Of a DNA stretch of 64,000 nucleotides, positions 39,463 through 48,685 are shown piece after piece. The translations under genes were made by a program, and so were the position numbers. The notes below the pieces were generated by a model, which was given only the letters and a program-made list of their open reading frames with translations, was not told the DNA's origin and did no database searches. Position 1 is the first letter of the stretch; each line of letters opens with the position of its first letter. This stretch comes from Vitreoscilla sp. (GTDB taxonomy: Bacteria; Pseudomonadota; Gammaproteobacteria; Burkholderiales; Burkholderiaceae_C), in contig JADMKA010000103.1 in the NCBI GenBank assembly GCA_018780145.1, positions 33,422 through 97,421 on the forward strand. The letters are read 5' to 3'.

Positions 39463-39647
39463 TACAGCAGCAGGGCCAGCCGCTCGAGCACAAGCACCGC
39501 CGCCATGCCCAGGCCGGCCAGCACCGTCCACTTGACGATCACCAGCCCGCGCTGGCGCCAGTGCGCCTGGCCGGTCAGGATCGACGCCGCAAAACAGAGG
39601 ATGCCGGCCAGCAACAGCAGGCCGAAGACAAGGCGAAAGATCAGCAT
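39462..39647 (-). CDS. Small two-helix membrane protein, unknown function
   Basis: 61 aa from MLIFRLVFGLLLLAGILCFA. Two hydrophobic helices, the first at residues 2-22 and the second at about 38-60, are separated by a basic loop (GQAHWRQRG). No family recognised. It lies between lpxC and the acyltransferase gene, with TAATG coupling downstream. A longer frame starting upstream would run into lpxC coding sequence and is not favoured. The ribosome site is weak. Confidence 0.6.
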   Translation of the reverse strand: MLIFRLVFGLLLLAGILCFAASILTGQAHWRQRGLVIVKWTVLAGLGMAAVLVLERLALLL

Positions 39648-39666
39648 GGGCGGGAGGGCACGCGCG

Positions 39667-40602
39667 TCACCAGGCCGGCGCCAGCTCGGCGAAACCCGCC
39701 GGGGCAAGCTTCTCGTCGTCGAAGGTGACGTAGTCAAAGGCACTGGCGTCGGCCAACAGCGTGCGCAGCAACTTGTTGTTCAGCGCATGGCCGCCCTTGA
39801 ACGAGGTGTAGGCAGCCAGCAGCGGCGAGCCGGCGATGTAGAGGTCGCCGATGGCGTCCAGAATCTTGTGCTTGGCGATCTCGTCGTCGTAGCGCAGGCC
39901 GTCGCTGTTGAGCACCCGGTAGTCGTCGATGACGATGGCGTTGTCCATGCTGCCGCCCAGCGTGAGCCCACGCGAGCGCATCGCCTCCACATCCTTGGTG
40001 AAGCCGAAGGTGCGGGCGCGGGCGATCTCCTGCTTGTAGCGGCCGGATCCCATGTCGAAGCTCACCTGCTGGCCGGTGGCGTCGACAGCCGGGTGGTTGA
40101 AATCGATCTGGAAGGTGAGCTTGAACCCGTGATACGGCTCCAGGCGTGCCCACAGCAGGCTGGGTCCTTCACCCTCGCGCACCTCCACCGTCTTCTTGAC
40201 CCGCAGGAACCGCTTGGGCGCGTTCTGCAGCTCGATGCCGGCGCTTTGCAGCAGGAACACGAAGCTGGCCGAAGAACCGTCGAGGATAGGCACCTCGTCG
40301 GCCGTGATGTCCACGTAGAGGTTGTCCAGCCCCAGCCCGGCACAGGCCGACATCAGGTGCTCGATGGTCTGCACCTTCGGCCCACCGGGCTGGCCACCGG
40401 GCGAGATGGTCGAGGCCATGCGGGTCTCGCTGACCGAATCGAACCGCACCGGGATGTCCACCGGGTTGGGCAGGTCGACCCGGCGGAAGACGATGCCGGT
40501 GTTCGGTGCCGCCGGGCGCAGCGTCATCTCGACCTTCTGGCCGCTGTGCAGGCCCACGCCAACGGCGCGGGTGAGGGATTTGAGGGTACGTTGCTGGAGC
40601 AT
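39667..40602 (-). CDS. lpxC: UDP-3-O-acyl-N-acetylglucosamine deacetylase LpxC
   Basis: 311 aa, zinc enzyme of the committed step of lipid A synthesis. [21 protein letters not shown] is the family start, TIEHLMSA carries catalytic Glu81 and zinc His82, [12 protein letters not shown] gives the second His and Asp, and KGGHALNN the active-site His. A short Gly/Pro-rich stretch ([10 protein letters not shown]) before the first zinc motif is longer than in enteric LpxC. It stands downstream of a histidine kinase gene, apart from the usual mur/fts cluster end as far as this window shows. Confidence 0.96.
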   Translation of the reverse strand: MLQQRTLKSLTRAVGVGLHSGQKVEMTLRPAAPNTGIVFRRVDLPNPVDIPVRFDSVSETRMASTISPGGQPGGPKVQTIEHLMSACAGLGLDNLYVDITADEVPILDGSSASFVFLLQSAGIELQNAPKRFLRVKKTVEVREGEGPSLLWARLEPYHGFKLTFQIDFNHPAVDATGQQVSFDMGSGRYKQEIARARTFGFTKDVEAMRSRGLTLGGSMDNAIVIDDYRVLNSDGLRYDDEIAKHKILDAIGDLYIAGSPLLAAYTSFKGGHALNNKLLRTLLADASAFDYVTFDDEKLAPAGFAELAPAW

Positions 40603-40649
40603 GGGGGAAGCGCGGGCCAGGCAAAGCGTGGTGCTGCGGCGATTGTCCG

Positions 40650-42602
40650 TCAGGCCCGCAAACCGCGCTGCAATGGAAGGTCAAGCTGGATGCGAGTGCC
40701 CCGGCCGGGGGCGCTGTCCAGCACCAGCCGGCCGCCCAGACGCGCGGCGCGCTGGGCCAGGTGGCGCAGGCCACGGCCGCCGCCGGCTGCCTCGGGGTCG
40801 AAGCCATGCCCGTCGTCCTCGATCAGCACCTGCACCTCGTCACCCTGACGGCGGGTGGCGATGCGCACGGTCTGCGCCGAGGCGTGCTTCAAGACGTTGG
40901 TCAGCACCTCCTGCACGATCCGCAGCACCTGAAGGGCATCGGGCGGGTGCAGCCACTCCAGCGGGGGCAGATCCTCCACCTCCCACTGCATGCCCAACCC
41001 GGCGGCCTCGAGCCGCCGGCCGAGGCGGTGCCGCAGCGAGGCCAGCAGGGTCACCAGGTCATGCCCGATCGGCTCCAGCGAATCGATCACCAGGCGCAGG
41101 TCGTCCACACACTCGCGCAGCAGCAGGGCCACGGCCGGTGCGTCCAGCCGGCCCTGCTCGACCAGGACCAGCGAGGACATCAGCGTCGAGCCCAGCCCGT
41201 CGTGCATGTCGCGCATCAGGCGCTGGCGTTCCAGCAGCAGTGCCTGCTCACGCTCGACACCGCGCAGGCGCTCGTGGTTGGCCTGCAGCTCGGCCTCGCG
41301 CTCGGCCAGGCGCTGCTCCAGCCGCTGGTTGGCACCCTCGACCTGGTCGATGGCCTGCGCATAGCGCCGCTGCACCGCGTACAGGAAGGCCAGCAGCACC
41401 AGCACGGTGGCGAAGGGCAGCAGGTAGATCGACTCGGGCCCGACCCAGCCGGCGACCAGCAGCAGATCGTGCGCGCCAAACACCTCGGACACCCACAGGG
41501 CGCCAACGATGACGCGGAACTCGCGCCCGCCGCCACGCCAGGCGAGCACGCTCAGGAACGCGGTGATGCCGATCGCCACTGCGCTGTTGCACAGGTGCTG
41601 CACGATCAGCGAGGCGACCGGCGACCACGGCATCGGCATCGTGGCCACCGACATCGCCAGCACGAACACCACCAGCGCCCGCTCCACCCGCGGGTAGCTG
41701 CGCGGGTCGAACCGGAAGGCGAACAGGTAGATCAGCATCATCACCCACGACAGGGCGGCGTTGGTGGCCCACCAGAACCAGACGAGGGCGGTCTCGTCAC
41801 GCGGGAAGTCGATGTAGTAGTGCAGGCTGCGCAATGTCCACACCACCGAGCTGAAGAAGAACAGCAGGTAGGCCTGCTCGCTGCGGCGACGAAACCAGAA
41901 CAGGAAGGAGAACAGGCCCAACGCCAGGAAGGTCAACGAGCCCACCTGCGGCGCGGTGAGCTGGAGCTGGCGGCGCCAGCTGTCACGGAAGGCCAGCGCC
42001 TCGCGTGGGCCCACGCTGATCCGGGCGATGCGGTGCGAGCCGACGTCCTGGCGGATCAGCCCGACGGCCAGCTGCAGCGTCTGGCCGGCGGGCGGGGCGC
42101 GGCCCAGGTCGACCAGGATCGGGCGGTTCCACTGCTCGCGCCAGCGGTCCGCCCCGTCCCAGCGCAGCAGCCAGCGGTGGCCATCGTGCTCGACGACCTG
42201 GGCCGCACCACCGCCCACCCGCGGCACGTACAGCGCCAGCGGGCCCTCGACGCCGGCCGGCACGGTGTAGGCCACGCGGTACCACCAGACCCGCAAGGGC
42301 TCGGGCGCATCGGCCGACGGTGGCGCCTTGGCCGGCTCGCGGTGTGGCAGCTCCACCGGCCGCCAGGCAGACGGGTCTTCGGGGGCAGGCAGTTCGGGCC
42401 GTGCCGTGTGCAGGCTGCCCGCTTCGAGCCGGCTGTCGTCGAAGGGCAGGCTGTGTTCCCACGCCAGCTCAAACTGTTGGGGCGGTGCACCACCAGCCGG
42501 CGGTGCGCCCGACCCCAACAAGCCCAGCGCCACGCCCAGCGCGGCCAGCAACGACACGGCCCAGCCCAGATGCAGCCGCCAGGCCCGGCCGGTGTCAGTC
42601 AC
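40650..42602 (-). CDS. Membrane sensor histidine kinase (7TM-type, HisKA_3)
   Basis: 650 aa from a GTG start. An N-terminal membrane anchor precedes a periplasmic beta-rich domain (about 40-190), seven closely spaced membrane segments (about 195-400), a coiled coil, the HisKA_3 dimer region with His467 in [10 protein letters not shown] and a HATPase with IEDDGHGFD and [16 protein letters not shown]. This is the 7TMR-DISM layout of NarX-like kinases. It overlaps its response regulator by 8 bases. The ligand is unknown. Confidence 0.88.
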   Translation of the reverse strand: MTDTGRAWRLHLGWAVSLLAALGVALGLLGSGAPPAGGAPPQQFELAWEHSLPFDDSRLEAGSLHTARPELPAPEDPSAWRPVELPHREPAKAPPSADAPEPLRVWWYRVAYTVPAGVEGPLALYVPRVGGGAAQVVEHDGHRWLLRWDGADRWREQWNRPILVDLGRAPPAGQTLQLAVGLIRQDVGSHRIARISVGPREALAFRDSWRRQLQLTAPQVGSLTFLALGLFSFLFWFRRRSEQAYLLFFFSSVVWTLRSLHYYIDFPRDETALVWFWWATNAALSWVMMLIYLFAFRFDPRSYPRVERALVVFVLAMSVATMPMPWSPVASLIVQHLCNSAVAIGITAFLSVLAWRGGGREFRVIVGALWVSEVFGAHDLLLVAGWVGPESIYLLPFATVLVLLAFLYAVQRRYAQAIDQVEGANQRLEQRLAEREAELQANHERLRGVEREQALLLERQRLMRDMHDGLGSTLMSSLVLVEQGRLDAPAVALLLRECVDDLRLVIDSLEPIGHDLVTLLASLRHRLGRRLEAAGLGMQWEVEDLPPLEWLHPPDALQVLRIVQEVLTNVLKHASAQTVRIATRRQGDEVQVLIEDDGHGFDPEAAGGGRGLRHLAQRAARLGGRLVLDSAPGRGTRIQLDLPLQRGLRA

Positions 42603-43242
42603 GCACCAGCCCCAGTTTGCGGGCCTCGTAGATCGCCTCGGTCTTCGAGTGCACCTGCAGCTTGCGGTAGCTGCGTTTCACATAGGTCATCACCGTGTGT
42701 CGCGAGACGCCCAGCATGCGGGCGATCTCCTCGAAGCTGAAGCCCTTGGCCGACAGCGTCAGCACCTGGCGCTCCTGGGCCGACAGCAGCGCCTCGCTCG
42801 CGGCCGTCGGCGCCGGATCGGGCGCCAGGCGCAGCAGCAGCTGGCGGGCGATCACCGGGCTGATCGGGCTGCCGCCGGCACGCAGGGCGCGGATCTGCTC
42901 GGTGAGATCGGCGGCGCCGCTGTCCTTCAGCAGGTAGCCGGTGGCGCCCGCTTCCAGCGAGGCCATCACATGGGGTTCGTCGCCGAACACGGTGATGACC
43001 ATCACGTCGGTCTGCGGCAGGTGGTCATGGGCGAAGCGGATCAGCTCGATGCCGCTGCCACTGGGCAGGCCCAGATCCACCAGCAGCACGTCGGGCCGCT
43101 GCTCGCGCAGCAGTTGCAGCCCTTGGGGCAAATCGCCCGCGGCCCCGGCCAAGTGCAAGTCCGGGGCCTCGGCCACGACGGCTGTGAAGGCCGCGCGGAA
43201 ACGCTCGTCGTCCTCGACGATGACCACGGAGATGGGATCCAT
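42595..43242 (-). CDS. NarL/FixJ-family response regulator
   Basis: 215 aa from the ATG at 43242, where the receiver domain begins (MDPISVVIVEDDERF). Phospho-acceptor Asp56 lies in LLVDLGLPSGSG and the receiver Lys in YLLKDSG. A LuxR-type HTH at the C-terminus (LSAQERQVLTLSAKGFSFEE) binds DNA. An in-frame ATG 13 codons upstream gives a basic extension and is unlikely. It is cotranscribed with, and 5' of, its kinase gene. Confidence 0.92.
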   Translation of the reverse strand: MDPISVVIVEDDERFRAAFTAVVAEAPDLHLAGAAGDLPQGLQLLREQRPDVLLVDLGLPSGSGIELIRFAHDHLPQTDVMVITVFGDEPHVMASLEAGATGYLLKDSGAADLTEQIRALRAGGSPISPVIARQLLLRLAPDPAPTAASEALLSAQERQVLTLSAKGFSFEEIARMLGVSRHTVMTYVKRSYRKLQVHSKTEAIYEARKLGLVRD

Positions 43243-43303
43243 GCGGCGCAGTGTAGGCGCGCCCCGCCGGCGCGCAGTCACTCCTTCGAGCGACAGCGAA
43301 CGA

Positions 43304-44740
43304 TCAGGCCTGGTCCGCCCAGGGCAGCATCAGCGACAGGTAGAGGAGCTTGTCGAACTCGGGGCGGAAGCGGGCGATGATGTCGTCCGGATCGGGGCAC
43401 AGCACATCGTCGGTGATCAGGCCGAACTGCACGCCGCCGGCATAGCTGAGGATGCTGACGCCCACGCCGATGTCGCCGCTTTGCGGCACCCAGAACAGCA
43501 GCTGCTTGATGGTGCGGCCGTTGAACTTCAGCTCTTCGCGCGGGCCCGGCACGTTGGTCATCACCGCCGTGGCCTTCTTGGCGAACAGGTTCAGCAGCGC
43601 GTCCTGCATCGGCTTGATCAGCAGGCCGGCCACGGCCAGCAGCGCGAAGGCCATCACCGGCTGGTAGCCGCCCTTCAGGTCGTTCATGCGGGCGCGCACC
43701 GCGCCCAACCGCTCGATCGGGTTGGCGATGCCCACCGGCAGCACCAGCGGCACCAGGCCGAACTTGTTGCCCAGCTTCCAGGCCTGGTCCAGCGGCCTCA
43801 GGTTCACCGGCACCATCGCGCGGATCTCCTTGCCGGTGGGGTCGTCGCCATGGGCGCGCAGGTAGTCGCCGATGGCACCGGCCACCGCCGTCAGCAGCAC
43901 GTCGTTGATCGACGCGCCGAAGGCCTGGCCCACCGCCTTCACCTCCTCCAATGGCAGCGGCTCGCCCCAGGCGACGCGCTTGCCGGGGGTGGCCTTGCCC
44001 TTCAGCAGGGTGGGCGAATCGTCGGGCATCAAGGCCATCGCCGCGGCGTCGCTGATGACCTGGTAGCCGACGCGTGCGACCTCCATGCCACCAGCCAGCG
44101 GCTGCACCGGGTTGGCCATCAACTCGACCGACTTGGCCATGCCGTCACCGGTCAGGCCGATGGCCTTGATGGTCAGGTCGGTGACGGGCTTCAGCAGATC
44201 GGTGACCCAGTCGTGCTCGCCCTCGGGTTCGCGGTGCTTGCGTTCAGGCGGCGGCTTGCCGCCATCGGTGATGGACAGCATCACCGAGGTCAGGGCAATG
44301 CCGTCGCCAATGCAATGGTGGATGCGGATGACCAGCGCGCTGCGGCCCGGATCGAGCCGTTCGACCAGGCGGATCTCCCAGCGCGGCCGGTCTGCCGCCA
44401 GCGGGGTGGCGGCCAGGTGGCCGACGCGCACCTTCAAGGCTTCTATCGGGGTCTGGCCGGGCTGCAGGATCAGGTCCTCGCCCAGCACGTGGTCGGCGAT
44501 GTCGAAGCTGCCGTCCTCGACCCAGGTGGCGCCCATGGTGTCTTCGACCACCTTCTGGCGGAAGCGGTCGTACTTGAGCAGCCGCTCCTGCACGCGCTCG
44601 CGCACCTCGTCGAGTCGCAGCTCCGGTTCGACCAGCCAGACGCCGACGATCATCATCAGGTTGGCGTCGTTGTCCATCCGCAACCAGGCGGTGTCGACGC
44701 GCGACATGCGCTCGGTGTGGACAGCAGGGCTGTCGGACAT
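43304..44740 (-). CDS. Wax ester synthase / diacylglycerol acyltransferase (WS/DGAT)
   Basis: 478 aa. Catalytic HHxxxDG at residues 141-147 (HHCIGDG), the N-terminal RMSRVDTAWLRMD and the C-terminal TNVPGP and FGLITDD segments typify the WS/DGAT family, which makes wax esters or triacylglycerol from acyl-CoA. It is divergent from an acyl-CoA-binding protein gene 94 bases away, with a PHA-system protein beyond, so this is a small storage-lipid neighbourhood. Confidence 0.93.
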   Translation of the reverse strand: MSDSPAVHTERMSRVDTAWLRMDNDANLMMIVGVWLVEPELRLDEVRERVQERLLKYDRFRQKVVEDTMGATWVEDGSFDIADHVLGEDLILQPGQTPIEALKVRVGHLAATPLAADRPRWEIRLVERLDPGRSALVIRIHHCIGDGIALTSVMLSITDGGKPPPERKHREPEGEHDWVTDLLKPVTDLTIKAIGLTGDGMAKSVELMANPVQPLAGGMEVARVGYQVISDAAAMALMPDDSPTLLKGKATPGKRVAWGEPLPLEEVKAVGQAFGASINDVLLTAVAGAIGDYLRAHGDDPTGKEIRAMVPVNLRPLDQAWKLGNKFGLVPLVLPVGIANPIERLGAVRARMNDLKGGYQPVMAFALLAVAGLLIKPMQDALLNLFAKKATAVMTNVPGPREELKFNGRTIKQLLFWVPQSGDIGVGVSILSYAGGVQFGLITDDVLCPDPDDIIARFRPEFDKLLYLSLMLPWADQA

Positions 44741-44834
44741 GGGGAACTCCCTCTAGATCGAAGATTCGGCGGGCTGACGATGCTGGTTAATATCCGCCCC
44801 GTCAACTCTGACTTTACCCACTGGAGACTTCCCA

Positions 44835-45089
44835 ATGGCTGACCTGAAGGCCCGATTCGAGACCGCCGTGGCTGAGAGCAAGCAGTTGCCGGAAAAGCCG
44901 GACAACATGACGCTGCTGAAGATCTACGCCCTGTACAAGCAGGCCACCGCTGGCGACGCCGAGGGCAAGCGACCGGGCTTCGGCGACATGGTCGGCCGCG
45001 CGAAGTGGGACGCGTGGAACGCCATCAAGGGCCAGTCCGCCGACGAGGCGATGCAGGAATACATCGACCTCATCGAGTCGCTGAAGTAG
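44835..45089 (+). CDS. Acyl-CoA-binding protein
   Basis: 84 aa, the size of free-standing ACBP. The MADLKARFETAVAESKQLPE start, LKIYALYKQATAGD and KWDAWNAIKG are the conserved helices that cradle acyl-CoA. CTGGAG lies 8 bases before the ATG. It buffers long-chain acyl-CoA in the cytoplasm, likely feeding the divergent WS/DGAT. Bacterial ACBPs are uncommon outside some Proteobacteria. Confidence 0.93.
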   Translation: MADLKARFETAVAESKQLPEKPDNMTLLKIYALYKQATAGDAEGKRPGFGDMVGRAKWDAWNAIKGQSADEAMQEYIDLIESLK

Positions 45090-45114
45090 CGACCCGAGCA
45101 CCCGCTCGGCGGGT

Positions 45115-45136
45115 GGCGCCAGGTACTCCTGGCGCC
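45115..45136. terminator. Hairpin between convergent ACBP and PHA-protein genes
   Basis: GGCGCCAGG-TACT-CCTGGCGCC, perfect 9-bp stem and 4-base loop, 25 bases after the ACBP stop and 11 bases before the facing gene's stop. There is no T tract, so its role as a bidirectional terminator is probable but unproven. Confidence 0.5.
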
Positions 45137-45147
45137 GGGTGCCCCAC

Positions 45148-45465
45148 TCAGGCCTTCTTGCTCGCCTTGGCCTGTTCCTTCGCCAGGGCGGCATCGAGTT
45201 GCTTGCCGACCTCGCTCTCGATCTGGCCGGAGAAGGCCCCCATGAGCATGCCGAGCTTGGCGTGCACCGCGAAGTGGTCGCCGGTGACGATCATCGTGCC
45301 GGCCACGCCGGATCGCTTGAACTCCACGGTGTCGCTGGTTTCGCCTTCCAGCACGGTGCATTCCATGTCGAACTTCTGCTCGACATGTTCGGCCCATTTC
45401 CAGGCCACCTTGCGAGCCCGTTCAAGGCCCAGGGTGTGGTCGCGGCGGATGCGGATGTCTGGCAT
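45148..45465 (-). CDS. Polyhydroxyalkanoic acid system family protein
   Basis: 105 aa. Starts MPDIRIRRDHTLGLERARKV and contains EFKRSGVAGTMIVTGDHFAV and a Lys/Ala-rich C-terminus. This matches the small PHA granule-associated family found beside PHA genes in many Proteobacteria. Its molecular role is not settled. It sits convergent to ACBP and near the WS/DGAT gene. Confidence 0.8.
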   Translation of the reverse strand: MPDIRIRRDHTLGLERARKVAWKWAEHVEQKFDMECTVLEGETSDTVEFKRSGVAGTMIVTGDHFAVHAKLGMLMGAFSGQIESEVGKQLDAALAKEQAKASKKA

Positions 45466-45479
45466 GGCGTCTGGGAGAT

Positions 45480-46586
45480 TCAGTGAGAGGGTGAGGGGGC
45501 CAAGGCTGCGAGTGTGGCGTTGCGCTGCGCCCGCGGCAAGCCCGCCAGGTGCTGCACGGCCGCGTAGAAGCGGGTGAAATCCCGCCCCTGCTGCTCGAAC
45601 AACGCCACGAAGGCCGGCACGCTGTCCAGGTAGGCGGCCTGCATGGCCAGCGAGGCGTTGTTGGCCTTGTCGAAGAAGGCATCGTAGCCTGCATAACCGT
45701 TCCAGGCCCCGGCCTTGAGCGCGGCGTGGTCGGTGCGCATCGCCGCCATCAGCTCGGCCTTGCGCACGCGCTTGGCGTCGTCGGGCAGCTCCGAGCGGTA
45801 CACGGCATCGAGCTGGGCGCGGGTGCGCTGCGTCAGCGCACGGAACTCGGCGCGGCGCTGTTCCAGCCGGGCTTGCTGGGTGCGCAACTCCGGCGATCCG
45901 TGCCGCTCCAGCCAGCGCTCGCCGCCCAGCCGCTCGACCGCGGTGGCGAAGGACTCATTGAACTCCGTGTCGCCGTCGGCGAAGGCCACCTGGTGTGCCA
46001 GCTCGTGGAAGATCTGGCGCGCCAGTTCGGTCTCGGGCCACTGGATGAAGGTGTTGAGCAACGGGTCACCGCCCAGCCACTCGATCTTGCCCAGCGTCGA
46101 ATAGGCCGGCACCGGGTAGACCGTGGCCTCGAGGCCCCGCTCGCGCAGCGCCTGGGCCTCGGCCTGCGCAGCGGCCGGATCGTAGTAGCCCCGGTAGCCG
46201 ACGCAGCCGACCACCGGGAAACACCAGGTCTGCAGCTTCATCGACAGCTCGGGCGTGGCCGCCACGTTCCACACGGCGGCCGGGCGCTTCAGATCGGCGT
46301 AGCTGCGGTAGCTGCGGTTGTCCGGCAGCTTCAGGTCGGTGACGGCGAAGTCCCGCAGCCGCTGGGCGAGCACCAGCCGCGCCTTCAGCGCCTCGGCTGT
46401 TTCGGGCTCGCGCAACCAGTCGTCCACCGGCCGGGCACTGGCCAGCAGGCTCAGGTGCCCGTGGGTGGACTGGGCGAGGTAGCCGATGTCGGCGCAGCCG
46501 CTGGTCAGGCAGACGGTGCCCGCGGCGGCGAGCAACAACGTGGCCAGACCACCGAGGCTCGCCATCACCGCCACCCGCCAGCGCAT
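45480..46586 (-). CDS. Zinc aminopeptidase-like lipoprotein (PF10023 family)
   Basis: 368 aa. A signal sequence ends CLTSGC with lipobox Cys31. The zinc motif HELAHQ at 194-199 and downstream Glu211 in EFNESFA fit a gluzincin metallopeptidase. Other family landmarks are WCFPVVGCVGYRGYY and YSTLGKIEWLGGDPLLNTF. It probably acts in the periplasm. It follows the molybdopterin oxidoreductase gene by 4 bases, which suggests co-expression but no obvious joint role. Confidence 0.82.
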   Translation of the reverse strand: MRWRVAVMASLGGLATLLLAAAGTVCLTSGCADIGYLAQSTHGHLSLLASARPVDDWLREPETAEALKARLVLAQRLRDFAVTDLKLPDNRSYRSYADLKRPAAVWNVAATPELSMKLQTWCFPVVGCVGYRGYYDPAAAQAEAQALRERGLEATVYPVPAYSTLGKIEWLGGDPLLNTFIQWPETELARQIFHELAHQVAFADGDTEFNESFATAVERLGGERWLERHGSPELRTQQARLEQRRAEFRALTQRTRAQLDAVYRSELPDDAKRVRKAELMAAMRTDHAALKAGAWNGYAGYDAFFDKANNASLAMQAAYLDSVPAFVALFEQQGRDFTRFYAAVQHLAGLPRAQRNATLAALAPSPSH

Positions 46587-46590
46587 CGGC

Positions 46591-48624
46591 TCACAGCGGC
46601 CGGACGTCGACCAGGCAGTCGTAGAAGGCCGGCGCAGCGCCCAGGTCGGTGAGGCGCTGGTGGGTCAGCTCATTGACGTTGGTGCCGTTGCGGCCGAACT
46701 TGCGCCACCAGACCCCCAGTCCGTTGACCACGCCCGGGCGGGCCCGCGGGCTGATGCGCGCGGTGCAGTGGTAGACCCCCCGGTCGTTGACCACCTGCAC
46801 GCCCTGCCCGTCCGCCAGGCCGCGCGCGGCCGCGTCGTCGGGATGGATCTCGACGATGGGCTCGCCCTCGATGTCGCGCAGGCTCTTGACGTTGACGAAG
46901 CTGGAGTTGAGGAAGTGCCGCGCCGGCGGCGAGATCATCGCCAAGGGGTAGCGGCGCGCCAGCATGGGGCTGCTGGCCACGCTCTCGTAGTTCGGCACAT
47001 GGTCGGGCAGCGGCACCCCAGCGCCCTCGGCGCAGGCCTTGCCGCTGGGTGTCGGGAAGCCGCCATCGGCGAAGGGCGCCTCGGGCACGCCCAGCTTCTG
47101 CCAGCCTTGCGCGCGCAGTTGCTGGAAGTCGATCGCATCGGTGAAGGCCTGGTGGCACAGCGCGATGTCGTCGTCGGCGAAGCAGGGCTCGCGGTATCCC
47201 ATGCGCGCAGCGAGTTGCCGGAAGATCTCGCAGTTGGAGCGCGCCTGGCCGCGCGGCGACAGCGCGGGCTCGTTGACGAGGGCATAGGTGTGGCCGTAGC
47301 TGGTGTGCACATCCCAGTGCTCGAGCTGGGTGGTGGCGGGCAGCACGTAGTCGGCATGGTCGGCGGTGTCGGTGAGGAAGTGCTCCAGCACCACAGTGAA
47401 CAGATCCTCGCGCCGGAAGCCGGCCACCACCTTCGGCGACTCGGGCGCCACCGCCACCGGGTTGCTGTTGTAGACCACCAGCGCCTCGATCTTCGGGCCG
47501 AAATCAGGTGAAGCCGGGCGCAGCAGATCGTCGCCGATGGTGCTCATGTTGATGGTGCGCGGCCGGCGCGTGCCGAGCAGATCGGGGCGCTGCAACGCAG
47601 CGTCGTTGCGCACCGCCTTGAACCAGCCGGAGGAGGACAGCAGCAGGCCGCCGGCGCGGTGGCGCCATGCGCCTGTCAGGCAAGGCAACAACGCAATCAG
47701 CCTCACGGCATTGCCGCCGCCACGCACGCGCTGCATGCCGTAGTTCAGGCGGATGGCGGCCGGCCGGGTGAGGCCATAGTCACGCGCCAGGCCGCGCACC
47801 TCGTCGGCCGTCAGCCCGCACTCGGCCGCCGCTCGCTCGGGCGGCCATTGCAGCGCGCGCTCACGCAGCGCCGGCCAGCCGTCCACATGGCGGGCCAGGT
47901 AGTCGTGGTCCAGCCAGTCGTGGGCGATCAGCTCGTGCATCAGGCCCAGCGCCAGGGCGCCGTCGGTGCCGGGCAGCAGGGCGATGTGCTGGTGGCATTT
48001 CTCGGCGGTTTCGGTGCGGCGCGGGTCGATCGCGATGAGCTTGGCGCCAGCGCGCTTGGCGGCCTGGGCGAAGGTCCAGAAATGCAGGTTGGAGGCGATC
48101 GAGTGGCTGCCCCAGATCAGGATCAGCTGGCTCTCGGCGAAATGCTCCAGGTGCATGCCGACCTTGCCACCGTAGGTGGCCTGCAGGGCGGCGCCACCTG
48201 CGGCGGAACAGATGGTGCGGTCCAGCAGCGAGGCGCCGAGCCGGTGGAAGAAGCGCGCGGCCATGCTCTCGCCCTGCACCAGGCCCATGGTGCCGGCATA
48301 GCTGTAGGGCACGATGGCCTCCGGGTCGCGGGCGGCAATGGCCGCGAGCCGCGCGGCGATGTCGCCCAGCGCCTCGTCCCAGCCCACCGGCTCGAACTGT
48401 CCGGCGCCCTTGGGCCCGACGCGCCTGAGCGGGGTCAGCACCCGTTCGGCGTGATCCACCCGCTCGGCGTAGCGCGAAACCTTGGTGCACAGCGCGCCGT
48501 GGGTCGGCGGGTGATCGGGGTCGCCCTGAATGCGGACGATGCGCTCGCCCTCCACCGTGACGCGGATGGCGCAGGTGTCGGGGCAGTCGTGCGGGCAGGC
48601 GGCGTGGACGGTCCTCTGGCTCAT
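46591..48624 (-). CDS. Molybdopterin-dependent oxidoreductase with [4Fe-4S] domain
   Basis: 677 aa. N-terminal [4Fe-4S] ligands Cys10, Cys14, Cys18 and Cys46 (C-x3-C-x3-C-x27-C). The Mo-bisMGD domains follow (IWGSHSIASNLHF, AIDPRRTETA, GTDGALALGLMHELI) with a C-terminal molydopterin-dinucleotide-binding domain (VEIHPDDAAARGLADG, WWRKFG). Cys139 in TICSAAGG could be the Mo ligand, by position. There is no Tat signal, so it is cytosolic. It resembles single-subunit FDH/nitrate/thiosulfate-type enzymes; the substrate is not clear. Confidence 0.87.
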   Translation of the reverse strand: MSQRTVHAACPHDCPDTCAIRVTVEGERIVRIQGDPDHPPTHGALCTKVSRYAERVDHAERVLTPLRRVGPKGAGQFEPVGWDEALGDIAARLAAIAARDPEAIVPYSYAGTMGLVQGESMAARFFHRLGASLLDRTICSAAGGAALQATYGGKVGMHLEHFAESQLILIWGSHSIASNLHFWTFAQAAKRAGAKLIAIDPRRTETAEKCHQHIALLPGTDGALALGLMHELIAHDWLDHDYLARHVDGWPALRERALQWPPERAAAECGLTADEVRGLARDYGLTRPAAIRLNYGMQRVRGGGNAVRLIALLPCLTGAWRHRAGGLLLSSSGWFKAVRNDAALQRPDLLGTRRPRTINMSTIGDDLLRPASPDFGPKIEALVVYNSNPVAVAPESPKVVAGFRREDLFTVVLEHFLTDTADHADYVLPATTQLEHWDVHTSYGHTYALVNEPALSPRGQARSNCEIFRQLAARMGYREPCFADDDIALCHQAFTDAIDFQQLRAQGWQKLGVPEAPFADGGFPTPSGKACAEGAGVPLPDHVPNYESVASSPMLARRYPLAMISPPARHFLNSSFVNVKSLRDIEGEPIVEIHPDDAAARGLADGQGVQVVNDRGVYHCTARISPRARPGVVNGLGVWWRKFGRNGTNVNELTHQRLTDLGAAPAFYDCLVDVRPL

Positions 48625-48685
48625 CGGCGAATGATGTCACAGCACCCGGCACGCGGGTAACATCCCCCGCACCCTGGAGCGTGCC

